Below are positions 9,106 to 17,547 of a stretch of 64,000 nucleotides of DNA, in pieces (position 1 is the stretch's first letter; every line of letters starts with the position of its first letter). The DNA comes from Streptomyces actuosus. Lineage in GTDB: Bacteria; Actinomycetota; Actinomycetes; Streptomycetales; Streptomycetaceae. The stretch covers positions 44,221 to 108,220 of the forward strand of contig NZ_JAFFZS010000029.1 of the NCBI RefSeq assembly GCF_016921115.1, given 5' to 3'. Made by a program: the position numbers and the translations under genes. Under the pieces are notes generated by a model. That model ran no database searches, was not told the DNA's origin, and saw only the letters and a list, made by a program, of their open reading frames with translations.

Positions 9106-9546
9106 TCAGTGCTCCGGTGACTCAACGGGCGCCGAAGTGACCAGTTCGGTGAGGACACCGTGGCAGTCCTTGGGATGCAGGAAGGTGATCCGTGATCCCA
9201 TCGAGCCGCGTCGGGGCTCGTCGTACAGAACGCGTACGCCCTTGTCGCGTACGGCGGCCGCGTCACCGTCGACATCCGCCGTACCGAAGGCGATGTGGTG
9301 CACACCCTCGCCGTTCTTGGCGAGCCACTTGGCGACGGTGGAGTCCTCGCGGGTGGGTTCCAGGAGCTGGAGGTAGGAGGCGCCGCCGTCGGAGGTCTCG
9401 TTGATCTTGAGCATGGCCTCCCGCACGCCCTGCTCCTCGTTGACCTCGGTGTGGAAAACCTCGAAGCCGTAGGTGGCCCGGTAGAACTCGACGGTGGCGT
9501 CGAGGTCGTGGCAGGCGATCCCGATGTGGTCGATTCGCGTCAGCAT
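9106..9546 (-). CDS. mce: Methylmalonyl-CoA epimerase
   Basis: 146-residue VOC-fold enzyme interconverting (2R)- and (2S)-methylmalonyl-CoA, linking methylmalonyl-CoA mutase and propionyl-CoA metabolism and supplying polyketide extender units. Expected metal ligands are visible: His7 (RIDHIGI), Gln60 (YLQLLEP), His84 (GVHHIAF) and Glu134 (LTELV). Length is standard. It is divergent from the thiolase gene, sharing a 149-bp promoter region, and lies close to meaB, fitting a short-chain acyl-CoA cluster. Confidence 0.94.
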   Translation of the reverse strand: MLTRIDHIGIACHDLDATVEFYRATYGFEVFHTEVNEEQGVREAMLKINETSDGGASYLQLLEPTREDSTVAKWLAKNGEGVHHIAFGTADVDGDAAAVRDKGVRVLYDEPRRGSMGSRITFLHPKDCHGVLTELVTSAPVESPEH

Positions 9547-9695
9547 GCTGTCAGTGCAGCGCTCCCGGCATGGTTACGCAACGTGCGCGCGATCACACCG
9601 ACGGGCCGGTGACGGCACGGAGTGCCACTCAGTACATTCGAAGTAAACCCTCGTTCACTCCTCGGCTGTGCAGGCCGGTAAGGGGATCGCAGCTC

Positions 9696-10895
9696 ATGGC
9701 AACTGCAACGAACAGTTCGGTGATCGTCGCGGGCGCGCGCACGCCCATGGGACGACTGCTGGGCTCTCTCAAGTCCTTCTCCGGAGCCGACCTCGGTGGC
9801 TTCGCGATCAAGGCCGCCCTCGACCGCGCGGGCATCGGCGGCGACCAGGTGCAGTACGTGATCATGGGCCAGGTGCTCCAGGCCGGCGCGGGCCAGATCC
9901 CGGCCCGCCAGGCCGCGGTCAAGGCCGGCATCCCGATGAGCGTGCCCGCGCTGACCATCAACAAGGTGTGCCTGTCCGGCCTCGACGCGATCGCGCTGGC
10001 GGACCAGCTGATCCGCGCCGGCGAGTTCGACATCGTCGTGGCCGGCGGCCAGGAGTCCATGACCAACGCCCCGCACCTGCTGCCGAAGTCCCGCGAGGGC
10101 TTCAAGTACGGCGCGGTGCAGATGCTCGACGCGATGGCCCACGACGGCCTGACCGACTCCTTCGAGGGCATCGCCATGGGCGAGTCCACGGAGAAGCACA
10201 ACACGCGCCTCGGCCTCGGCCGCGCCGAGCAGGACGAGATCGCCGCCCTGTCCCACCAGCGGGCAGCCGCCGCGCAGAAGAACGGCGTCTTCGAGGCCGA
10301 GATCACCCCGATCGAGATTCCGCAGCGCAAGGGCGACCCGGTCCTGTTCAGCAAGGACGAGGGCATCCGCGGCGACACCACGGCGGAGTCGCTGGGCAAG
10401 CTGCGCCCGGCCTTCGCCAAGGACGGCACGATCACGGCGGGCTCCAGCTCGCAGATCTCCGACGGCGCTGCGGCCGTGGTGGTGATGAGCAAGGCCAAGG
10501 CGGAGGAGCTGGGCCTGGACTGGATCGCCGAGATCGGCGCCCACGGCAACGTGGCCGGCCCGGACAACTCTTTGCAGTCGCAGCCGTCGAACGCCATCCA
10601 GCACGCCCTGAAGAAGGAGGGCCTGGGCGTGGAGGACCTCGACCTCGTCGAGATCAACGAGGCCTTCGCCGCGGTTGCCGTGCAGTCAATGAAGGACCTG
10701 GGCGTGTCCACAGAAATGGTGAACGTCAACGGCGGTGCCATCGCCCTGGGCCACCCCATCGGCATGTCCGGTGCCCGCCTCGTGCTGCACCTGGCGCTGG
10801 AGCTGAAGCGCCGCGGCGGCGGTGTCGGCGCCGCCGCGCTGTGCGGTGGCGGCGGGCAGGGCGACGCGCTGATCGTGCGGGTCCCCAAGGCCTGA
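9696..10895 (+). CDS. Acetyl-CoA C-acetyltransferase (thiolase)
   Basis: 399-residue thiolase, reversibly condensing two acetyl-CoA to acetoacetyl-CoA. Active-site features: nucleophile Cys92 (NKVCLSGL), GHPIGMSG with the catalytic His, and the C-terminal CGGGGQGDALIV with the second Cys. The ATG at 9696 is preceded by AAGGGG; the frame is open 126 bp further upstream but that would add a non-thiolase leader. It is followed 69 bp later by meaB in the same orientation, suggesting one transcript. Confidence 0.93.
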   Translation: MATATNSSVIVAGARTPMGRLLGSLKSFSGADLGGFAIKAALDRAGIGGDQVQYVIMGQVLQAGAGQIPARQAAVKAGIPMSVPALTINKVCLSGLDAIALADQLIRAGEFDIVVAGGQESMTNAPHLLPKSREGFKYGAVQMLDAMAHDGLTDSFEGIAMGESTEKHNTRLGLGRAEQDEIAALSHQRAAAAQKNGVFEAEITPIEIPQRKGDPVLFSKDEGIRGDTTAESLGKLRPAFAKDGTITAGSSSQISDGAAAVVVMSKAKAEELGLDWIAEIGAHGNVAGPDNSLQSQPSNAIQHALKKEGLGVEDLDLVEINEAFAAVAVQSMKDLGVSTEMVNVNGGAIALGHPIGMSGARLVLHLALELKRRGGGVGAAALCGGGGQGDALIVRVPKA

Positions 10896-10964
10896 CCCCC
10901 CGGTTCGGGACGTGGTGATCCGCGGCCCGAACCCCGGTTCACAACAACTCGGAACGGAGCTGTG

Positions 10965-11921
10965 ATGCAGGACGTCTCCATGCTGGTGGCCCAGGCCAGG
11001 GAAGGCCGGCCGCGGGCCGTGGCCCGGCTCATCTCCCTGGTGGAGGGGGCGTCTCCGCAGCTCAGGGAGGTCATGGCGGCGCTGGCCCCGCTGACCGGCC
11101 ATGCGTACGTGGTCGGCCTGACCGGCTCGCCCGGCGTCGGCAAGTCGACATCGACGTCCGCGCTGGTGACGGCGTACCGCAAGCAGGGCAAACGGGTCGG
11201 CGTCCTCGCCGTCGACCCGTCGTCGCCCTTCTCGGGCGGCGCCCTGCTCGGCGACCGGGTGCGCATGTCGGACCACGCCTCGGATCCGGGCGTCTACATC
11301 CGCTCCATGGCCACCCGCGGCCACCTGGGCGGCCTCGCGTGGGCAGCCCCGCAGGCGATCCGCGTGCTGGACGCGGCGGGGTGCGACGTGATCCTGGTGG
11401 AGACGGTCGGCGTGGGCCAGTCGGAGGTGGAGATCGCCTCCCAGGCGGACACGAGCATGGTGCTGCTCGCCCCGGGCATGGGGGACGGCATCCAGGCGGC
11501 CAAGGCGGGCATCCTGGAGATCGGCGACGTGTACGTCGTCAACAAGGCCGACCGGGACGGTGCCGACGCCACCGCCCGCGAGCTGAACCACATGCTCGGC
11601 CTCGGGGAGTCCCGCGGCCCGGGCGACTGGCGGCCACCGATCGTGAAGACGGTGGCGGCCCGCGGCGAGGGCGTCGACGAGGTGGTGGAGGCGCTGGAGA
11701 AGCACCGCGCCTGGATGGAGGAGCGCGGGGTGCTGGCCGAACGGCGGCTCGCCCGCGCCGCCCGAGAGGTGGAGACCATCGCCGTCACGGCGCTGCGGGA
11801 GCGCATCGGCGACCTGCACGGCGATCGCCGCCTCAGCACGCTGGCCGAGCGGATCGTCAACGGTGACCTCGACCCCTATCGTGCGGCGGACGAGCTGGTG
11901 GCGGGCCTGACGGAGTCCTGA
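10965..11921 (+). CDS. meaB: MeaB/ArgK-type G3E GTPase, B12-mutase chaperone
   Basis: 318 residues. P-loop GSPGVGKST at about residues 54-62, switch and magnesium motifs (VDPSSPFSGGALLGDRVRM, VETVGVGQSEVE) and the NKAD base-recognition motif. MeaB proteins gate cofactor loading and protect adenosylcobalamin-dependent methylmalonyl-CoA mutase and related mutases. Here it sits with epimerase and thiolase, and 8 kb from icmA, a possible client. ATG 10965 is preceded by GGAG; an in-frame GTG lies three bases upstream. Confidence 0.92.
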   Translation: MQDVSMLVAQAREGRPRAVARLISLVEGASPQLREVMAALAPLTGHAYVVGLTGSPGVGKSTSTSALVTAYRKQGKRVGVLAVDPSSPFSGGALLGDRVRMSDHASDPGVYIRSMATRGHLGGLAWAAPQAIRVLDAAGCDVILVETVGVGQSEVEIASQADTSMVLLAPGMGDGIQAAKAGILEIGDVYVVNKADRDGADATARELNHMLGLGESRGPGDWRPPIVKTVAARGEGVDEVVEALEKHRAWMEERGVLAERRLARAAREVETIAVTALRERIGDLHGDRRLSTLAERIVNGDLDPYRAADELVAGLTES

Positions 11922-11950
11922 CCCGCGCTCGACCCCGCGATCCGTGCCCG

Positions 11951-11978
11951 CCCGCGGCCACCTCGGTGGCCGCGGGCG
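11951..11978 (+). terminator. Terminator after meaB
   Basis: Perfect GCCCGCGGCCACC / GGTGGCCGCGGGC stem (13 bp, minimal loop), 30 bases past the meaB stop. Confidence 0.8.
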
Positions 11979-12329
11979 GCGGCGTTCGGGGGCGGGGGAG
12001 CGCCCGCCGAACACGGTCGGTGCCGGTCGCGGGGTCCGGGGCCGTGCCCCGGGGCGTCCAGCCGCGGCTCGGGGTGCTGTCCCCGGCCCGGACGTCAAGG
12101 GTGCCGCACGGCGTCCGCGAGGCGCTTCGCCGCGGCGCATCGGAGCGCGGAGCCGCGACCGGATGTGTGACTGCGCGCCCCCGTCGACCACCTGGAGCCG
12201 CACCTCCCTGCCCGGGCCCGACCCGGACCGGGCCCGCGGCACCGGCGGTTGCGCGGGCCCGCCGTCAGCGCCGTGCCCGGCTGTGACACCGGGCCGGTGC
12301 GCGGTCACAGCACTGGTCGGGAGGGCCGG
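11979..12329. other. GC-rich intergenic spacer
   Basis: About 350 bp between converging meaB and MarR genes. Frames open through it are GC-composition shadows with no recognisable protein. I see no RNA gene. Confidence 0.6.
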
Positions 12330-12806
12330 TCAGGGCCGGCCGCGTTGGGCCCGCAGGTGGTCCGCGATGGGCTTCAGGGCCTTGTCGAGCTCCGCCAGGG
12401 AGTCCGGGGAGAGGAGATCGATGAAGTGCCGGCGCACGGACGCCACGTGGTGCGGTGCGACCTTCTGCATGGTCTCCATACCGTGCTCGGTGAGCACCGC
12501 GTAGAGCCCGCGGCGGTCGGACTCGCAGTTCTCGCGGCGCACCAGGTCGGCGTTCTCCATGCGGGTGATCTGGTGCGAGAGCCGGCTCTTGGACTGGAGG
12601 GTGGCGGACGCGAGATCGCTCATTCGCATCCGCAGATCCTCCGACTCGGACAGGTTCACCAGGATCTCGTAGTCGTTCATTGTCAGGCCGAACGGCTGCA
12701 GGTCCTTTTCGAGCTGGTACGTCAACAGCCTGTTGACCTCCAGGTGGGTGCGCCAGGCGCACTGCTCCGCATCGGTCAGCCAGCGCGTGGCCGTCTCGGT
12801 CTCCAT
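12330..12806 (-). CDS. MarR-family transcriptional regulator
   Basis: 158 residues with a winged helix-turn-helix (MSDLASATLQSKSRLSHQITRMENADLVRRENCESDRRG as wing, about residues 60-105). The basic recognition helix and DRRG wing are standard. S. coelicolor has a MarR regulator in the same relative place. A dyad overlapping its probable promoter (12826-12841) suggests autoregulation. Effector unknown; one Cys in the wing (ENCESD) could be redox-sensitive but this is speculative. Confidence 0.9.
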   Translation of the reverse strand: METETATRWLTDAEQCAWRTHLEVNRLLTYQLEKDLQPFGLTMNDYEILVNLSESEDLRMRMSDLASATLQSKSRLSHQITRMENADLVRRENCESDRRGLYAVLTEHGMETMQKVAPHHVASVRRHFIDLLSPDSLAELDKALKPIADHLRAQRGRP

Positions 12807-12825
12807 GAATGAAGTCTACCTAAGA

Positions 12826-12841
12826 AGTTGAAAGGCGAACT
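12826..12841. promoter_or_regulatory. Candidate MarR operator
   Basis: AGTT-GAAAGGCG-AACT dyad, 20 bp upstream of the MarR ATG and overlapping where its promoter should lie. Consistent with autoregulation; not proven. Confidence 0.5.
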
Positions 12842-12898
12842 AATCGGGATGGTGTGACGGTGCGCACGCGTTCGACGTCACACTCCGCAGACTACCGC

Positions 12899-13705
12899 TC
12901 ACAGCCCGAAGCGACGCTGGAGGTCTCCCAGCTGTCCGGGAAGGCGCGGTACCCCCGACTGCGGTCCTTGTGTACTGTGCGCCCCTTCTGCGCCGGGTAC
13001 CCCCGCCTGCCGCGGGACCGCACCCGTGGCCTGCTCGGCCATCAGGGTCTCGGTCGACTGCAGCAGCACCGTCCCGGCGCCGGCGAACTCGAACTGATGC
13101 TCCTCGCCGGAGGCTCCGCCGAGGCCCGTCATCGCACGTAGACCGCCCATGACGCCCGTCAGGTAGCCGTGGTCGTAGTGGTGGCAGGGCGAGGGGCAGT
13201 CGGCCCAGCCGACGAGCGCCTGCGGATCCACCCGGATCGGTGGCTCCATGAACACCACCGGTCCGTTTGATGCGGCCACGAACTTTCCGGTTCCGATCAG
13301 TGTGAGAAAACCCGGCACGATCGATTGCTTGAGCGCGAGACTTGGCTGAAAAGCGAGGAGATTGCCCGAGCGAATGGTCAGGTTGCCCTCGTCCAGGTCA
13401 TAGGAGTTCACGTCGAAGGCCCGGTCGGCCAGCAGCATCTTGCCCGAGCCCTCGGCCACCACCCAGTCGCTCGCGTGCAGTGGCGAATGGAAGGACGTGC
13501 GGACGAGACGGTCCAGTCGGCCGTGCCCGACGCCGTTGAAATCGATGGAGCCGTAGTAGGCGATCATCTTCCCCTTCTGCAGGAACCACTGGTTCCCCTT
13601 GAGCTCCACGCAGAAGGTGTACGCGTTCACGTTGTCGTCGACCGGCAAGCTTGCGGGGTCGAGGACCCTGGGGCCGGCGCCGGAGGGGTCGTAGGGGGTG
13701 CTCAC
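12899..13705 (-). CDS. AIM24-family protein, copy 3 of a tandem trio (long C-terminus)
   Basis: 268 residues. The core resembles the AIM24/TerD-like beta-sandwich family: LQKGKMIAYYGSIDF, GSGKMLLADRAFDV, LTIRSGNLLAF. The GTG start overlaps the stop of the preceding AIM24 gene (GTGA), so the three genes are one translationally coupled operon. Unlike its sisters it has an N-terminal leader and a roughly 60-residue polar C-terminal extension. Bacterial AIM24 proteins have no settled function; membrane or stress association is an inference from the family. Confidence 0.85.
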   Translation of the reverse strand: MSTPYDPSGAGPRVLDPASLPVDDNVNAYTFCVELKGNQWFLQKGKMIAYYGSIDFNGVGHGRLDRLVRTSFHSPLHASDWVVAEGSGKMLLADRAFDVNSYDLDEGNLTIRSGNLLAFQPSLALKQSIVPGFLTLIGTGKFVAASNGPVVFMEPPIRVDPQALVGWADCPSPCHHYDHGYLTGVMGGLRAMTGLGGASGEEHQFEFAGAGTVLLQSTETLMAEQATGAVPRQAGVPGAEGAHSTQGPQSGVPRLPGQLGDLQRRFGL

Positions 13706-14352
13706 AGCTTCTCCTCCGAGGCCTGGACGTACACCGCGCCGCTGCCGCTGAGCTCCAGTTGGAAGGCCTCGCCGGAGCCGCGGCCCACCAGGTCCCGCCA
13801 GCCGAGGGCGGTGGAGAGCTTGTTGCGTACGTCGCCGTGGTGGGCGACGTAGGCCTGCGGATCGACGTGGACCGGCCGCTGAGGGGTGATGGGGATCTCC
13901 AGGACGCCGCCGTGCGCCATCACGGCGACCGCGCCGTGACCGTCGAGGGTGGTGGTGAACAGCCCCTGGCCGGTGACCTGCCCCCGGACCATGCCCATGA
14001 CGCCGCCCTGAGCGCCCAGGAACATCGTGCCCTGCCGGAGCGTGCCCTCGAAGGCGAGCAGGCGGTCGGCCTCCACATACAGCGTGTCGCCCGCGAGGTG
14101 GATGACCTGCACGTGATGGCCGCCGTGCCCGAAGAGCACGGTGCCGCTGCCCTCCACGGTCATCAGCGGCGTCGCCTCACCGGCGACCCGGCGCCCGATC
14201 ATCGACATGACCCCGCCCTGGCCGCCCTGGATGCTGGGGGTGAAGGACACCTCGCCCCGGTACGCGAGCATCGCGCCGCGCTGACTGAACAGGCGCTGCC
14301 CGGGGACGACCGCGGCCTCCACCATTTTCGAGTTGATCTCGCGGAAGGCCAT
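13702..14352 (-). CDS. AIM24-family protein, copy 2
   Basis: 216 residues with the family signatures RGAMLAYRGEVSF, GSGTVLFGHGGHHV, LYVEADRLLAFEGTL and the C-terminal GSGEAFQLELSGSGAVYVQ. Starts one base after the stop of copy 1 and overlaps copy 3. Standard length for the family. Confidence 0.87.
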   Translation of the reverse strand: MAFREINSKMVEAAVVPGQRLFSQRGAMLAYRGEVSFTPSIQGGQGGVMSMIGRRVAGEATPLMTVEGSGTVLFGHGGHHVQVIHLAGDTLYVEADRLLAFEGTLRQGTMFLGAQGGVMGMVRGQVTGQGLFTTTLDGHGAVAVMAHGGVLEIPITPQRPVHVDPQAYVAHHGDVRNKLSTALGWRDLVGRGSGEAFQLELSGSGAVYVQASEEKL

Positions 14353-14353
14353 G

Positions 14354-14992
14354 TCAGAGGTCCCCCGCGATCGTGTTCCGCTCGCTCGGCTGTACGTACA
14401 CCAGGCCCTCCCCCTCGAACCGGATCTGGAACGCCTCGCCGCCGCCCTCCCCGAGGAGTGTGCGGAAGGTCACGCCGGACTGGAAGGACTGCCGCAGTTC
14501 GCCCTGGTGGGCGACGTAAGCCCCCGGGTCGACGGTCAGCGGGTACCGCCCGCTCACCTTCAGCACCACCGCCGGCCCGTCCGACATGATCGCCGCCTGG
14601 CCGTGCCCCTCGACGGTCGTCGTGAAGAGGCCGTTGCCCTGGGAGGCGCCGCGGAGCCCGGTGAAGGTCGTGCCCGTCCTCAGCCCGCTGTCGGTCGCCA
14701 GCAGGTTGCTCGACTCCACGTGCAGTCTCTCGCCGCGCAGGCTCACGAGGTTGATCTCGGACGCGCGGTCCGCGAACCAGCAGGTCCCCTGCCCCCTCAC
14801 CTCCATCAGCGTCATCTGCTCGCCGGTGAGCCGCCGGGTCACCATCCCCCTCAGGCCCTCACCGCCACCCGTCAGTTTCTTGAAGGCCATCTGCCCGTCG
14901 TACGCGACCATCGAGCCGTTCTTCGCCTTGACGGCATCCCCGGTCATGTCGACGGCGAGCACCTTGCTGCCCTGCAGTCGGAACATCGCCAC
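14354..14992 (-). CDS. AIM24-family protein, copy 1 (first in operon)
   Basis: 212 residues with NGSMVAYDGQMAF, GQGTCWFADRASEI, LHVESSNLLAT and GGEAFQIRFEGEGLVYVQPSE. GTG 14992 or the ATG two codons on are both possible and neither has a good ribosome binding site, so it may be leaderless. The three AIM24 copies clearly arose by tandem duplication. Confidence 0.85.
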   Translation of the reverse strand: MAMFRLQGSKVLAVDMTGDAVKAKNGSMVAYDGQMAFKKLTGGGEGLRGMVTRRLTGEQMTLMEVRGQGTCWFADRASEINLVSLRGERLHVESSNLLATDSGLRTGTTFTGLRGASQGNGLFTTTVEGHGQAAIMSDGPAVVLKVSGRYPLTVDPGAYVAHQGELRQSFQSGVTFRTLLGEGGGEAFQIRFEGEGLVYVQPSERNTIAGDL

Positions 14993-15224
14993 GTGGTGAA
15001 GGTAGCCGCCGGGCGACGTCAGGGGACAGGGCCCGGAGGCGGAGGCCGACCCCGACCGGACCCCGACCGGACCCCGAGTCCACCCCGACCGGACCTCGGT
15101 CGGACCCCCGGAGCAGACCCTGAGCGCCTTCCGGGGCCACCGTTTGCCACAATGGACGCACGCTTGTGCGTCCGTTCACAAATCGGCGGACCGCTGACGA
15201 CGAACCTCCCACCGAAGGTGATCC

Positions 15225-15572
15225 GTGGACATCAAGACAGCCTCCGCCCTCCGCCGCCTCCGCCTGGTCTCCGCTCCCGAGGCGGTCTCCTTCCTCATCC
15301 TGCTCGTCTGCTCGGTGCTGAAGCGGACCACCGACTTCAATGCGGTGCCCGTCATGGGCGCGGTCCACGGTGTCCTGTTCGTCCTCTACGTGATCTTCTG
15401 GGCCGACGCCTGGAACCGTGCCCGGTGGGATCTGCGGACCGCCGCCCTCTACTTCGTGCTCTCGGTCCTGCCCACCGGCGGCTTCTTCGCCGAGCGCAGG
15501 CTCAGGCGCGAGGCCGAGGACGCGGTGATCGCCTCCCGCGCCCGCCGGGAGGAAGGGGCCGTCAGCGCATGA
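15225..15572 (+). CDS. DUF3817 small integral membrane protein
   Basis: 115 residues with three predicted membrane helices (about 15-33, 42-62, 70-90) and the family pattern HGVLFVLYVIF and LPTGGFFAERRL. A paralogue lies at 19461-19799. GTG start with GAAGGTGA upstream. Its stop overlaps the ATG of the next gene (ATGA). Function unknown. Confidence 0.85.
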   Translation: MDIKTASALRRLRLVSAPEAVSFLILLVCSVLKRTTDFNAVPVMGAVHGVLFVLYVIFWADAWNRARWDLRTAALYFVLSVLPTGGFFAERRLRREAEDAVIASRARREEGAVSA

Positions 15573-15862
15573 TCGTCGCATTCTCCGTCACGCCGCTGGG
15601 GGTCGGGGAGGACGTGGGCGAGTACGTCGCCGACGCGGTGCGCGTCGTGCGGGAGTCCGGTCTGCCGAACCGCACGGACGCCATGTTCACCTCGATCGAG
15701 GGGGAGTGGGACGAGGTCATGGACGTCGTCCGGCGGGCCGTCGCCGCCGTGGAGGAGCGCGCCCCGCGGGTGTCGCTCGTCCTCAAGGCCGACATCCGCC
15801 CCGGAGTGGCGAACGGTCTCACCTCCAAGGTGGAGACCATCGAGCGCCACCTCGCCGAATAG
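15569..15862 (+). CDS. MTH1187-family thiamine-binding-like protein (DUF77)
   Basis: 97 residues: MIVAFSVTPLGVGEDVGEYV, LPNRTDAMFTSIEGEWDEVM, SLVLKADIRPG match the MTH1187/YkoF ferredoxin-like fold, some members of which bind thiamine or its precursors. Coupled to the DUF3817 gene by a 4-base overlap and followed by a strong terminator. The ligand in this protein is not known. Confidence 0.85.
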   Translation: MIVAFSVTPLGVGEDVGEYVADAVRVVRESGLPNRTDAMFTSIEGEWDEVMDVVRRAVAAVEERAPRVSLVLKADIRPGVANGLTSKVETIERHLAE

Positions 15863-15990
15863 GCGCCAGGGCCCCTTCGCCGGGCAGCCCCGCCGGCTGC
15901 TCTGCCGGATCCCTGCCGGCTCCCCGGTCCGATCGCCGTCGGCTGCTCCGGCGGCCGCTCGGCCGGACCGGCGCCGGCCGTGCCGTCGAC

Positions 15991-16020
15991 AACCCCGGTC
16001 CCGTACGGGCCGGGGTTTTT
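15991..16020 (+). terminator. Intrinsic terminator with U-tract
   Basis: AACCCCGG...CCGGGGTT stem with an inner CCCGTACGGG dyad, followed by a run of T; ends the DUF3817-DUF77 operon. Confidence 0.85.
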
Positions 16021-16032
16021 CCGTCCCTCGCC

Positions 16033-16093
16033 TTTGAGCGATCGCTCAAATCCGTGTACCGTCCTGGTCAGATGATTTGAGCGATCGCTCAAA
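16033..16093 (+). promoter_or_regulatory. Twin TetR operators flanking a promoter
   Basis: Two perfect 18-bp palindromes TTTGAGCGATCGCTCAAA at 16033-16050 and 16076-16093, centres 43 bp apart (about four helical turns). The first supplies a TTGAGC -35 (16034-16039), and TACCGT (16057-16062) lies 17 bp downstream as -10. The second covers the likely start site. The TetR gene at 17544 closes the operon, so autorepression is the natural reading. Confidence 0.85.
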
Positions 16094-16117
16094 CGCCGGG
16101 CTCGGCTGGGGGAACAC

Positions 16118-16870
16118 ATGGGGCTCTACATCGAGGCACGGATCCGTGCCGACCTCGACGATCTGTGGTCGCACACACAGGAACCGGACCGGCACCAACG
16201 CTGGGACCTGCGCTTCACCGAGATCGCCCACCTTCCGTGCGCGGCGGGCGAACCGCAGCGCTTCCGCTACGCCACCCGCGTGCTGCCCCTGCTGACCATC
16301 GCCGGGACCGGGGTGTCGGCCGGTGAGAAGGAGCGCCCGGACGGCACCCGCACCTCCGCCCTGCGGTTCGTCTGCCCGCACCCGCTCTCGCTGCTCGCGG
16401 AGGGCAGCGGCTACTGGCGCTACGTCCCCGACGGCGACGGCATCCGGTTCCTCACCGGCTACGACTACCGCCCCCGCTGGGGCCGCTTCGGCGCCCACGC
16501 CGACCGATGGCTGTTCCGCCCCCTGATGGGCTGGGCCACTGCCTGGTCGTTCGACCGGCTGCGGTTGTGGCTGGAGCGCGGCATCACCCCCGAGCGGGCC
16601 CGGCTGAACTGGCTGCTGGAACTGCTGGTGCGTGCCCTCGTCGTCACCGGCTGCTGCGCCGGCCTGGTCACGGGCTCCGCGCTGTCCCTGCTCGGCCCCT
16701 TCGCGGCGTCCACGGCCTACCTGTGCCCGCTGCTGCTGGCCGCCGCCCTCTGCGCGGCGCTCCTCGCCTCCCCTCTGCCCTGCACCCCCGCCGCCCGCCG
16801 CTGCCTGCGCCGCCCGCCGACCCGCGTGCGCGCGCCGCGCCTGCTGCGCACCCTGGAGACGCCGCGATGA
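16118..16870 (+). CDS. SRPBCC-like protein with C-terminal membrane segments
   Basis: 250 residues. The first ~150 resemble a polyketide-cyclase/SRPBCC-like lipid-binding fold (MGLYIEARIRADLDDLWSHTQEPDRHQRWDLRF..). The C-terminal third has two hydrophobic helices (about 170-192 and 197-215) and an Arg/Pro-rich tail. First gene of the operator-controlled operon; its stop overlaps the start of the DUF4166 gene. Specific function not recognised. Confidence 0.75.
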   Translation: MGLYIEARIRADLDDLWSHTQEPDRHQRWDLRFTEIAHLPCAAGEPQRFRYATRVLPLLTIAGTGVSAGEKERPDGTRTSALRFVCPHPLSLLAEGSGYWRYVPDGDGIRFLTGYDYRPRWGRFGAHADRWLFRPLMGWATAWSFDRLRLWLERGITPERARLNWLLELLVRALVVTGCCAGLVTGSALSLLGPFAASTAYLCPLLLAAALCAALLASPLPCTPAARRCLRRPPTRVRAPRLLRTLETPR

Positions 16871-17547
16871 ACTCGATCTTCCGAACCGTGCTGGGTGACG
16901 GCTTCGACCGCCTCCACCCGCAGTTGCGGCGCCGCTTCTCCGTCGGCCTGGAGAGCGGCGAGGCCTGCACGGGCCGGGGCGTGATGGACCGGATCTGGCA
17001 CGGGCCCGCCTTCGTGAAGCCGTTCCTCGCCCTGGGCGCCACCCGCAACATCCTCGTCCCGCGCACCGGGCGGCACGTCCCCTTCACCATCGAGAACGTG
17101 CCGTACGCCGACTCCTTCGGGCGTGAGACGGTGACCTTCGTGCGTACCTTCCAACTACCCGGCCGTGCCTGCCGGTTCGACGCCCAGATGGTGCTCGGAC
17201 CCCGAGGCGACCGCATCGTCGACTATCTCGGCACCCACCAGCACCTCGCCAGCGACCTGTACCTCCGGGCCGAACCCGACGGCTCCCTGCTCATCCGCTC
17301 CGGCGAACACCGCTTCCGGGAGGGCAGGGTGGACGTGCGGGTGCCCGAACTGATCGGCGCGACGGCCGAGGTGCGCGAGTCGTACGACGACACCGCCGGC
17401 CGCTTCCGGATCCGGGTGCGGGTCGTCAACCGCCGCTTCGGGCCGCTGTTCGGGTACGAGGGCTCCTTCACCGCGTCCTACACCGACGTACGGCGCTGCG
17501 GCGTGCGGGCGGGGCTGCGTCCGGTGCGGGAGGAGTCGCGCACGTGA
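16867..17547 (+). CDS. DUF4166-domain protein
   Basis: 226 residues resembling DUF4166 proteins (FRTVLGDGFDRLHPQLRRRF, FTIENVPYADSFGRETVTFVRTF). Translationally coupled at both ends: ATGA with the upstream gene and GTGA with the downstream tetR. Biochemical role unknown. With the SRPBCC-like partner it may act on a lipophilic compound whose presence the TetR senses; inference only. Confidence 0.75.
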   Translation: MNSIFRTVLGDGFDRLHPQLRRRFSVGLESGEACTGRGVMDRIWHGPAFVKPFLALGATRNILVPRTGRHVPFTIENVPYADSFGRETVTFVRTFQLPGRACRFDAQMVLGPRGDRIVDYLGTHQHLASDLYLRAEPDGSLLIRSGEHRFREGRVDVRVPELIGATAEVRESYDDTAGRFRIRVRVVNRRFGPLFGYEGSFTASYTDVRRCGVRAGLRPVREESRT

